24,009 nucleotides of DNA, from NCBI GenBank assembly GCA_958449275.1, contig CAUDHE010000037.1:1-24009 (forward strand). Reading direction: 5' to 3'. This document shows, piece by piece, positions 15,544-22,642 of this stretch. The position numbers were made by a program, and so were the translations under genes. This DNA comes from an uncultured Alistipes sp. (GTDB lineage: Bacteria > Bacteroidota > Bacteroidia > Bacteroidales > Rikenellaceae). How positions within the stretch are numbered: the stretch's first letter is position 1; the number at the start of each line of letters is the position of its first letter. Under the pieces are notes generated by a model, which was not told where the DNA came from, did not search any database, and worked only from the letters and a program-made list of their open reading frames with translations.

Positions 15544-15589
15544 GATGAAAATGCCGGCTTGCCCCGCAGGGGTCACCGACATTTTCACC
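15544..15589 (-). promoter_or_regulatory. Intercistronic hairpin within the B12 operon
   Basis: In the only long gap of the operon, TGAAAATGCCGG (15546-15557) pairs with CCGACATTTTCA (15576-15587) with one mismatch, enclosing CCCC/GGGG (15562-15565/15569-15572). The minus-strand transcript would form one long stem-loop just after the 1402-residue gene and about 20 nt before the next start codon. No U-run follows directly, so partial termination, RNA processing or stabilisation are all possible. Confidence 0.6.
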
Positions 15590-15614
15590 GCTTGTTGCAT
15601 ATAAATCCGTTCGC

Positions 15615-18600
15615 CTATTCCTCTACATCATACACGAATGTATAACCGTAGGACGAGGTGGCCAATTCAGCCCACGAAGAGTCGGCGTATGCACCTGTAC
15701 CTCCGTTCGGGTCGGTCGATTTCGGCAGGTGAATCAGTCTGTTCTCCGCAGGAACCTCCTTGCCGGCATGGTCATACCAACTGCCGCCGAAGGGACCTGT
15801 TCCATAATCGTCTTTCAGCGTCGGAGGCGTAGTCGAGCGGCATGTGATGTCTGCCAGCAGCGGACATGCGCCACCCATGTAGCTCGTACCCGTGAAGCTG
15901 TAAGCGTTGATGGTCGTCATGTTGCGGCCGAAAGAGACTTTGGCGAGTCGGATACATCCCGCGAAGGCATTCTGACCGATAGTCTGCGTTGCATCCGGGA
16001 AATAGATTTCGGTCAGCGCGGCACACTTCTGGAATGCGTAATTCGAGACGGTTACCACGCCCTTGCCCAAGTCTATCGAAGCGAGTGCCGTGCAGCCGTT
16101 GAATGCGTTGCCGCCGATTGTCTCCACGCTGTCGGGCAGCTTGATTGAGGTAAGACCGGTGTTCTGGAACATATTGTCGGCAATCTTCGTCACACCCTCC
16201 TCGACGACGGCCGTCGTCAGCGAGGCGCAGTTGGCGAACGCCTGCGAAGCATAGGTAATATCGGCGCGCACCGTAACCGAGGTCATACCCGTTGTCGAGA
16301 ATGCTCCGGAGGCTGTCGCCGTAATGTTCTGCGGCAATACGATGGCGGCCAGATTGGCGTTCGACCTGAACGATGCAGGGAATGTCGTGGCGGCATAGGT
16401 CGTCTCGCTGAAATCGAGAACTGCAGGAGCAGGCAGCGCCTTGACGGCTGCGGCAAGCGTTGTCATCTGTGCGGCAGTCATGACCGTGTTGTCGCCGGCA
16501 GTCTTGACAAAGAGCGTCGTGAATGTTTCAGGCAGTTCATCGCTCCATTTGGCATCGGCCGAAGTACGGTAATAGAGACCTTCGCTCAAATAGTCCGGGG
16601 CGAGGGACTCTATCGTGTAGCCGGCTGCGGCAGTCGTCCACGAAGCATAGGCATCCGCCGACGATACCTGGAAAGTCTTGGCTCCCGAAACCGATGTGCC
16701 TGCACCGGCAAAACTGTCGTCGGCAACCGTCGGAGCAGCGGCAGGCTCGATGTAGGCGTCGGCAAGCAGAACGGCATTCGCGAAAGCTTTGCTGCCTATT
16801 GCGGTGAGCGTATTGCCCGAGACGGTCAGCGTCGTGAGCCGTGACCAGTCGGCGAAGGCGTTGGCCCCGATCGTCACAACGGTTTTCGGAATAGTGAGCC
16901 GCTCAATAGTGTTATTGCCGGCAAATGCCCCGTCGCTTATGGCGGTTATGCCTGCACCGAACGTTATCGACGCAATAGCAGGATTGTTTTTGAATACCTC
17001 TTTTCCGAGTTCCGTTACATTGTCCGGCAATACGAGAGCCGTCAGGCCGCAATCGGCAAATGCACGGTCTCCGAGTGTCGCGACACCTGTTCCCAAAGTG
17101 AGTGCAGCCAGCTGACCGCATCCCTCGAATGCACTGCTGCCGACCGTTTTGACGGTATTCGGCAGCGTCACATCTTTCAGCGCGGTGCATCCGCCGAACA
17201 TGCCGGCAGGAATCGACGTCATACCGTTTAGCTTGACCGAAACGAGAGCTTCGCAGCTGTTGAAACACTTATCTCCGAGCGTCGCAGCCGAAATTGTCGC
17301 CGTGGTAAGACCGCAACCGGCAAACGCCTCCTCGCCGATGGACGCAACCGACGAAAGCGCTATGTCGGTCAGTGCGGCACAGCCCTTGAACGCCTTGTCA
17401 CCGACCGTCTTCACACTCGACGGCACACTTACAGAACTTAAAGCCGCACATCCCTCGAATGCGCTCTCGGGTACGGTGGCGACTCCGCCCGGAACAATCG
17501 CCTTGGCCAGCGCAGTACAGCCTGTAAACACTCCGTTTTCGAATGCGGTCGTATTTTCGAAGCACTGTACACCGCCGAGTTTGGCATTGCCCGCAAAAAC
17601 CGACGGGAATGTATTCGTCGCATAGTTTGCCGAATGCAAATCAATGGCAACGGCACTCTGCTGCGCGGCAATCTTCGAGGCTATATTACGCAGCGTCTCT
17701 TCCGAAATCGTAGAATCGCCGACGGTCTTGACATAAAATTCGGTGAAGGTTCCCGACGGCATGGCCGATGTCCATTCGGCCTCGCGCGAGGTGCGGTAAT
17801 AGATGCCGTCGGTCAAATCCTGCGTGTTGATGTCTTCGAGGATATAGCCCATGGCGATAATATCCGCCCACTCTTTTTCGTAGGCATCATACGACGCAGC
17901 AGGAACGCAAAGATATTTCTTGCCTTCTACCTTGCTGCCCGCACTGCCGAACGACGTCATGCCGAGCACGGGCGGCACAGCGGCACGGCAGATGATTGTT
18001 TGCAGGTTGCCCGCCGTAATGAACGAGTTGCGTCCTATCGAGGTTACACGCTCGCCCAAATCTATCGTCGAGACATTGGCACAGCTCCAGAACGAGTAGT
18101 TGGCAACCTCCGGAATATCGAGGACAACGCGTGTGAAGGCATTGCAACCGCCGAACGAACGTTCGCCGACGGATTGCAGCGTCTCCGGGAACGTGACATC
18201 CGCCAACATTCCGCACTGATAGAATGCCTCTTCGCCGACGCTTTCCAGACGGCTCGGCATATTGACATCGACAAGTGCCGAGCAATTTCGGAACATCCTT
18301 TTGGGCAGAGTGATAATCCCGTCCGGAATACGTGCGCTTTTTAATGAGGTACACCCGTCGAAAATGCTGCTGTCCATTGTGGTGATACTCTCCGGAAGTA
18401 CGATTTCGGCCATAGCCGTGCAACCGTTGAAAACATCGCTTTTAAGTTCGGTCAGCGAATCGGGGATTTTCACGCTTGCGAGCGACGAACAGTATTCGAA
18501 CAAAGAGCGAGGCAATACCGAGATCCCGTCCGGAATGGCTATCGACACGAGTTTCTTGCAGTTATAGAAAGCCATTTCGCCCAACTCGGCCACCGATGCG

Positions 18601-19823
18601 GGAATCTCGACCGCTTCGAGCGACGAGCACTCCCGGAAGCAGTTCTGCGGAACGAGTTTCACACCTTCGGGGAACACTGCCCGCCGGAGGTTGGTACAGC
18701 GGTAGAAAGCTCCGGTAAAGGTCGACGCAGCCGCGAAGGTCTCGATGTTGCGCGGCAGGACGATCTCCCGCAGGTTGGTCTTGTTAGCGAATACATTTGG
18801 AAATTCGGTGGCGGCATAGTCTGCATCGCCGAAGTCGAGTACCGCACCTGCCGACAATTTTCCGGCAATAGCCGTAAGCGCCTCCGCACTCAATGCCGCA
18901 TCGCCAAGAGTTACGGCTTTCAGGTAAGAAATTGATTCGTCCGGAAGTTCCTGCGACACACCTTCATTGGTCATGTAGAAGATACCCGAGTTCTTGCGGT
19001 CGGCATCGGCCAGCTGGGACGAAATGCGTAGCGTACCGCCCGGAACGAGCGTTTTGCCGGCCTTGGTTTGCAGGCAGACCGAACCGTCGGTGAAGGTGTA
19101 GACGATCGAAACGGTCGCCTCCGCCAGATTGGCCGGATAGAGTACCATAGCCGCAAAAACTTCGCTTTCATTGCTCTCTGCCGGCAGTGCGACGCCCTTT
19201 TCGCCGAACGACAGCGTGACGGATGACGAGCCGGTGCATGCGCCCAGTGCCTCGTCGGCAAAAACAGCTTCGCCGGCAATCGTATGGCCGCCCGAGACGC
19301 TCAATGAAATAGACGCCAGGTTGCAGTCTATATCTTTCGTCCACAGGTCGAACCAGACGTAGGAGGTAGCGTGCGAGAGGGTGAAAACACCGTCGGCCCC
19401 CGTCGTGGCGAATCCGAAGTCGCCATTAGCGCCCAGTTCGGGAGCATATGCCGCATGCTGGGTCTGCCGTGCGGGAATCAAGGCCGTTCCGGCATCCGAA
19501 CCGGTCATGTTATAGAAGATATCATAGGTCGCAGCGGTCTGCAACGCATTGAAGATGAACGCAGCTTTCGCCCCGCCAGCCGTAAGGTTTTCACTTCGGC
19601 TGCCATCGGCACAAATATAGTCGCCGGCCCTCCACTCCAACGGAATTGCCTCGGCAGAGGCCTCTCCGAATCCGGTTCGGGTCGCAGCATCGGCATAACC
19701 TGTCAGTATGATTCGGCCGTCGTCCTCGGTGATTGGACGGTAAGGTTCGATATCGACATCTTTGACACAGCCTGTCAGCGCAAGCAGACTGGTGCACAAT
19801 ATTATATATAGGTACTTTTTCAT
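15615..19823 (-). CDS. Giant lipoprotein with three BspA-like LRR modules
   Basis: A 1402-residue lipoprotein: lipobox LALTGC, Cys19, then KDVDIEP. Residues about 33-270 form a fimbrillin-like beta domain shared with the 763-residue neighbour. Three tandem modules follow, starting near 281, 673 and 1082. Each opens with a 60-residue header (IFYMTNEG, GIYYRTSREAEW or GLYYRTSADAKW, then V-K-T-x-G-D and L-D-F/D-L-H with YAATxFP) and runs into LRR_5/BspA repeats such as LPDSVETIGGNAFNGCTAL. The first two close with a cap such as CVPAASYDAYEKEWADI (about 639-655). No catalytic motif is visible. BspA-type solenoids bind surface ligands; in this operon the ligand could be a corrinoid carrier or a partner subunit. 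It is the second gene, 22 nt after the first, and by far the largest. Length and triplication are unusual for a cobalamin locus. Confidence 0.88.
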   Translation of the reverse strand: MKKYLYIILCTSLLALTGCVKDVDIEPYRPITEDDGRIILTGYADAATRTGFGEASAEAIPLEWRAGDYICADGSRSENLTAGGAKAAFIFNALQTAATYDIFYNMTGSDAGTALIPARQTQHAAYAPELGANGDFGFATTGADGVFTLSHATSYVWFDLWTKDIDCNLASISLSVSGGHTIAGEAVFADEALGACTGSSSVTLSFGEKGVALPAESNESEVFAAMVLYPANLAEATVSIVYTFTDGSVCLQTKAGKTLVPGGTLRISSQLADADRKNSGIFYMTNEGVSQELPDESISYLKAVTLGDAALSAEALTAIAGKLSAGAVLDFGDADYAATEFPNVFANKTNLREIVLPRNIETFAAASTFTGAFYRCTNLRRAVFPEGVKLVPQNCFRECSSLEAVEIPASVAELGEMAFYNCKKLVSIAIPDGISVLPRSLFEYCSSLASVKIPDSLTELKSDVFNGCTAMAEIVLPESITTMDSSIFDGCTSLKSARIPDGIITLPKRMFRNCSALVDVNMPSRLESVGEEAFYQCGMLADVTFPETLQSVGERSFGGCNAFTRVVLDIPEVANYSFWSCANVSTIDLGERVTSIGRNSFITAGNLQTIICRAAVPPVLGMTSFGSAGSKVEGKKYLCVPAASYDAYEKEWADIIAMGYILEDINTQDLTDGIYYRTSREAEWTSAMPSGTFTEFYVKTVGDSTISEETLRNIASKIAAQQSAVAIDLHSANYATNTFPSVFAGNAKLGGVQCFENTTAFENGVFTGCTALAKAIVPGGVATVPESAFEGCAALSSVSVPSSVKTVGDKAFKGCAALTDIALSSVASIGEEAFAGCGLTTATISAATLGDKCFNSCEALVSVKLNGMTSIPAGMFGGCTALKDVTLPNTVKTVGSSAFEGCGQLAALTLGTGVATLGDRAFADCGLTALVLPDNVTELGKEVFKNNPAIASITFGAGITAISDGAFAGNNTIERLTIPKTVVTIGANAFADWSRLTTLTVSGNTLTAIGSKAFANAVLLADAYIEPAAAPTVADDSFAGAGTSVSGAKTFQVSSADAYASWTTAAAGYTIESLAPDYLSEGLYYRTSADAKWSDELPETFTTLFVKTAGDNTVMTAAQMTTLAAAVKALPAPAVLDFSETTYAATTFPASFRSNANLAAIVLPQNITATASGAFSTTGMTSVTVRADITYASQAFANCASLTTAVVEEGVTKIADNMFQNTGLTSIKLPDSVETIGGNAFNGCTALASIDLGKGVVTVSNYAFQKCAALTEIYFPDATQTIGQNAFAGCIRLAKVSFGRNMTTINAYSFTGTSYMGGACPLLADITCRSTTPPTLKDDYGTGPFGGSWYDHAGKEVPAENRLIHLPKSTDPNGGTGAYADSSWAELATSSYGYTFVYDVEE

Positions 19824-19845
19824 GATTTCAATCTGTCGTTAACGA

Positions 19846-20796
19846 TTAGTTCCAATCTTCCCACTGGCTCGAACCAGCGCCTGCGCCGTCGAGGATTTCA
19901 TCGGTAGCCGTTACTGCGAGTTTGGCGACAATCGTCGTCGTGGCTCCTATGGCTACCACCGATATTTCGCCAGTTTGCTCGGCATAGATATTCTCCTTTA
20001 CGGGAGCCGTAACGGTCAGTTTATCTTCGGCGAGCGACACACGCCAGCCGTCGGGTTTGGTTATGGCGAATGACTCGACACCCTTCTGCGTGACGGCGAC
20101 ATGCTCGGTCGCACCGTATTTGAGAGTCAGCGATGTGTGATCGAAAAAGAAATTGACTTCCTGTGCCTTAGGAATCACGATTGTTTCGCCGTTGGCAAGC
20201 GTGAATATCACCTCATTATCATTCTGCTCGACCTCTTTGAAGAAAGAATCTCCGTCTTTGCCGTCGTTCCCGTTTTGTCCCACAGCCTTAATCGGATTAC
20301 CGTTTGCATCCAGAATCGGTTTGCCGTCGATTTCCCAATAGCCGTCGGCGTTGATTGTGGGTGTCAGACCGTCTTTGCCGGGTTCTCCATCCTTGCCGGC
20401 AACGGGAATGGTTGCGCCTTTATCGTCGAGAATAAACGTTCCGTCCAACGTCCAGCAATAAACGCCATTGTCGTTCAGCGCAATACCTATTACCGGAGCA
20501 TTCTTGCCAGGTTGTCCGTCCTTTCCGTCGCGAATCGTGATCCATGTTCCGTCGCTGAATTTGACCGTGTAGCTTCCGTCGCTTCCCTGCGAGCAGTCGG
20601 TGATGAACTTGTTCTGTTCCAGTGCCTCGACCAAGACTTTGAGCGAGGATATTTCCGATTTTATCGAAGCAATTTCCGACTTGATGTTTTCAATCTCCTG
20701 ACGGAGTTCGGAGTCGTCGTACTTTTCGTTTGAGCAACTCCAAAGCATCGCGGTAAAACATGCGGCGAACAGCAATGGTGTAAGGATTTTTTTCAT
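19846..20796 (-). CDS. Coiled-coil and collagen-like (DUF4988-type) lipoprotein
   Basis: First gene of the B12 operon, 316 residues from the ATG at 20796 (MKKILTPLLF), which gives a clean signal peptide ending LWSC; an in-frame ATG three codons earlier (20805) would add MQV. After the lipobox cysteine comes an acidic stretch, then a coiled coil of about 30 residues (LRQEIENIKSEIASIKSEIS) likely to make a trimeric stalk. Three collagen-like G-x-y patches follow (GKDGQPGKN, GKDGEPGKDG, GQNGNDGKDGDS) alternating with short beta units of DUF4988 type. About residues 215-300 form a BACON-like domain (LTLKYGATEHVAVT, KPDGWRVSL) also present in the 763-residue protein. The extreme C-terminus is acidic and tryptophan-rich (SSQWEDWN). 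Its start codon lies inside a possible riboswitch-controlled stem. Function unknown; a surface anchor or spacer is likely. Confidence 0.82.
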   Translation of the reverse strand: MKKILTPLLFAACFTAMLWSCSNEKYDDSELRQEIENIKSEIASIKSEISSLKVLVEALEQNKFITDCSQGSDGSYTVKFSDGTWITIRDGKDGQPGKNAPVIGIALNDNGVYCWTLDGTFILDDKGATIPVAGKDGEPGKDGLTPTINADGYWEIDGKPILDANGNPIKAVGQNGNDGKDGDSFFKEVEQNDNEVIFTLANGETIVIPKAQEVNFFFDHTSLTLKYGATEHVAVTQKGVESFAITKPDGWRVSLAEDKLTVTAPVKENIYAEQTGEISVVAIGATTTIVAKLAVTATDEILDGAGAGSSQWEDWN

Positions 20797-20879
20797 AACC
20801 TGCATTAAATATTTGAGTTAAACAATATACTCCGTTTGTTGCTGATGCGTCGGCAACAAACGGAGTATAAGCAGGTTAT
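20795..20879 (-). promoter_or_regulatory. Putative expression platform of the cobalamin riboswitch
   Basis: In the minus-strand leader, ATAACCTGC (20879-20871) is complementary over nine bases to GCAGGTTAT (20803-20795), which covers the region from just inside the first ATG to the second ATG of the first gene. Between them lies a perfect 16-bp hairpin ATACTCCGTTTGTTGC / GCAACAAACGGAGTAT (20868-20853 with 20842-20827). The outer pairing would hide the start codons on top of the stable hairpin, which fits translational control. The hairpin is followed by ATTGTTTAA, a poor U-tract, so intrinsic termination is less likely but not excluded. Confidence 0.55.
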
Positions 20880-20929
20880 CAAAAAGAATATAAGACGTAT
20901 CTGTCGGACGAACCTTACTTCGCTTTGAT

Positions 20930-21130
20930 CGAGCACCAATTATCCCGTGGTTGCCAAATCACATCTCGTCAAGCAGGTCTTCTGGCTCGTCCCGTCCGTC
21001 GCGCCTTCCCAGTTTTACAACCAGTGGCAAAGAGTGCGATAGACTCCAATGGGACTTACAGCTGCAGGTACAGCTCCGGATTCTCACCGGTATTCCCTTT
21101 TAATTCCGGTCGGCAGTACGCCGACGGAAA
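20930..21130 (-). promoter_or_regulatory. Cobalamin (AdoCbl-type) riboswitch aptamer
   Basis: The minus strand carries the family's conserved blocks in order: AAAAGGGAA, GGTGAGAATCCGGAGCTGT, ACCTGCAGCTGTAAGTC, GCCACTGG, GGGAAGGCG and the B12 box AGCCAGAAGACCTGC (20987-20973). This RNA binds cobalamin and lowers expression of the genes behind it. The aptamer ends about 130-170 nt before the first start codon of the operon. It is the strongest single clue to the role of all seven genes. Outer borders are approximate. Confidence 0.95.
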
Positions 21131-21141
21131 CTCAACTGTCG

Positions 21142-21149
21142 CAAAGGTA
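21142..21149 (-). promoter_or_regulatory. -7 box of the B12 operon promoter
   Basis: TACCTTTG on the minus strand matches TAnnTTTG and lies right before the riboswitch, placing the transcript start near 21135. The -33 region is poor: ATTG stands 15 nt upstream rather than about 20. A weak -33 may mean help from an activator. Confidence 0.6.
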
Positions 21150-21284
21150 GTGTTTTTTCTTTTACAATTTACATTTTGTCTGGTTTATTTGACGGCGCAA
21201 TGCTTATTTTATAGATAATTAGGATATTGTATTCTCAACTCAGGACGTGGACATGCCGTAAGCTATACCAACAGATAGATTCTC

Positions 21285-21501
21285 GCAGCCAAAAGAAAAA
21301 TACACGAGTCGGTATATCTTTTCTTTTGGTAGGTCGTATTATTGGGGGATGTAAAATCACTTTACTTTACTATATTAGCCTATATATATGCTAATCTAAA
21401 GTAAAGTATATATGCAGGTATATTATTGCCTGCGTATATGAGGATGGATTCGCAGGGATGTGATGCTAATTGTCGACAGACAATATTTTTCTTTTGGCTG
21501 C
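21285..21501. repeat. 217-bp unit bounded by 18-bp perfect inverted repeats
   Basis: GCAGCCAAAAGAAAAATA (21285-21302) and its exact complement TATTTTTCTTTTGGCTGC (21484-21501) enclose 181 bases. A third, imperfect copy TCTTTTCTTTTGGTAG lies at 21317-21332. The size fits either an invertible DNA segment or a small non-autonomous transposon; no clear target-site duplication flanks it (only ATTCT appears on both sides at slightly different distances). Confidence 0.7.
21353..21407. repeat. Candidate recombinase core site, copy 2, with palindrome
   Basis: AAAATCAC then CTTTACTTTACTAT (21360-21373), as at 5124-5156. ACTTTACTTTA (21359-21369) and ATTAGC (21374-21379) are mirrored by GCTAAT (21390-21395) and TAAAGTAAAGT (21397-21407), forming a palindrome around TATATATA. 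Two inverted arms around a short centre is the usual layout of a tyrosine-recombinase core site. Confidence 0.45.
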
Positions 21502-21599
21502 AAAAATTCTTATCGCCGACAGAACCTATATGAGAGGATAGCCCCAAAAAAGAATATCCCAACAGAAATACTAATAAATGAAGTCGATGAAAGTAAGGA

Positions 21600-21644
21600 G
21601 TAACAAAAATTTATGCAATCTCGAATAAAATTACTTTTTGTTAC
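21600..21644. repeat. Inverted repeat GTAACAAAAA / TTTTTGTTAC
   Basis: A 10-bp perfect inverted repeat (21600-21609 and 21635-21644) with 25 bases between. The right arm continues as TTTTGTTACGAATGTGTTAC, similar in 18 of 22 positions to the sequence just upstream of the recombinase gene at 3889-3910. Possible recombinase arm sites, or chance in AT-rich DNA. Confidence 0.4.
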
Positions 21645-21847
21645 GAATGTGTTACGATATACAGATTGTTAAGAGATAAGACACAGATATATAAATAGTT
21701 GCGATTTATTATATTATATCTTCCACATTTTCAGATTAGGACAGTGCGAAAAACACTTTCTAATATGTCGTTCTGACGGCATGGCCGCCGAACTCTGCAA
21801 ATTTAGAATTTATTTTCCGAACGAACAACACCCGCGCAGGGTAATGC

Positions 21848-21881
21848 AAAAAACGGAATGACCCGTAAAAGGTCATTCCGT
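21848..21881 (-). terminator. greA transcription terminator
   Basis: On the minus strand an 11-bp perfect stem ACGGAATGACC / GGTCATTCCGT with a seven-base loop, followed directly by TTTTTT. A classical intrinsic terminator 63 nt past the greA stop codon. Confidence 0.9.
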
Positions 21882-21943
21882 CATACGATAATACTATTTA
21901 CGAAGCCGCTCGCAGACTATACGTTCGAGAGCGGCATACGGGA

Positions 21944-22420
21944 TCAGATGTTTATATCCAGAATCTCGAACTTGATGACGCCCGCGGGAACCGTCACCTC
22001 CACCGTGTCGCCTTTCTTCTTGCCCAGCAGAGCTTTGGCGATGGGGGTGCCGATGGCCAGTTTGCCTTCGCGGAGGTTGGCTTCGTTCTCCGATACGATG
22101 GTATAGGTCACCTGCTTGTCGTTATTGTGGTTCAGCAGCGTCACCTTGCTCAGGATCTGCACTTTGCTCTTGTCGATCTTCGATTCGTCGATAACCCGTG
22201 CGTTGGTGAGCGTCTGCTCCAATTTGGCGATGCGCATCTCCAAAAGCCCCTGCGCTTCGCGCGCGGCATCGTACTCGGCGTTCTCCGACAAATCGCCCTT
22301 GTCGCGCGCCTCGGCGATGGCAGCCGAAATGGCGGGACGTTCCACCGAACGCATGTGGTTAAGCTCGTCCTTGAGCTTCTGCAATCCCTCCGCAGTCAGA
22401 TAGATAATCTCTTGTGCCAT
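21944..22420 (-). CDS. greA: Transcription elongation factor GreA
   Basis: A 158-residue factor that enters the secondary channel of RNA polymerase and stimulates cleavage of backtracked RNA. The N-terminal coiled coil carries the acidic tip GDLSENAEYDAA with Asp43 and Glu46, the residues that hold the catalytic magnesium. The C-terminal FKBP-like domain ends with GTPIAKALLGKKKGDTVEV and VPAGVIKFEILDI. I use the ATG at 22420 (MAQEIIYLTAEGL) because it gives the family N-terminus; a longer frame to 22468 adds 16 unrelated residues. It has its own promoter and terminator and is therefore monocistronic, located downstream of the cardiolipin synthase gene on the same strand. Confidence 0.97.
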   Translation of the reverse strand: MAQEIIYLTAEGLQKLKDELNHMRSVERPAISAAIAEARDKGDLSENAEYDAAREAQGLLEMRIAKLEQTLTNARVIDESKIDKSKVQILSKVTLLNHNNDKQVTYTIVSENEANLREGKLAIGTPIAKALLGKKKGDTVEVTVPAGVIKFEILDINI

Positions 22421-22514
22421 AACTATAACAGTAAAAAAACCAGAATCCTGAGCCGCGGCGTGCACCATGAGATCAGAATTCCGAATTAATAAATAAGTTT
22501 CAATCTTCTGCTAA

Positions 22515-22546
22515 CAAAGATAGATACAAATTTTCGAATTACCAAT
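22515..22546 (-). promoter_or_regulatory. greA promoter
   Basis: On the minus strand ATTG (22546-22543), a 20-nt spacer and TATCTTTG (22522-22515), a good Bacteroidetes -33/-7 pair. The leader to the greA ATG is about 90 nt. Confidence 0.7.
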
Positions 22547-22642
22547 TTTTTTCGGGATTATATGTTTCGGGTTGCGGCATCGGATGAATGTTTGCGGCGT
22601 TTCGGAGCTGTATCTTTGCGGAATGCCGCGGGCGAATGCTAA

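Larger units (their letters stand above)
21150..21847. other. AT-rich non-coding region upstream of the B12 operon
   Basis: Nearly 700 bases without a gene. It holds the promoter of the operon at its lower end, a 217-bp unit bounded by 18-bp inverted repeats (21285-21501), a hairpin ATATATGCAGG/CCTGCGTATAT (21408-21418/21429-21439), and a second inverted repeat at 21600-21644. Base composition is distinctly more AT-rich than the neighbouring genes. Confidence 0.6.

Noticed and set aside
22591..22618. Plus-strand promoter-like pair TTTG and TATCTTTG
   Set aside because: Spacer is only 16 nt and it points into the antisense strand of cls with only a short frame behind it; likely chance.
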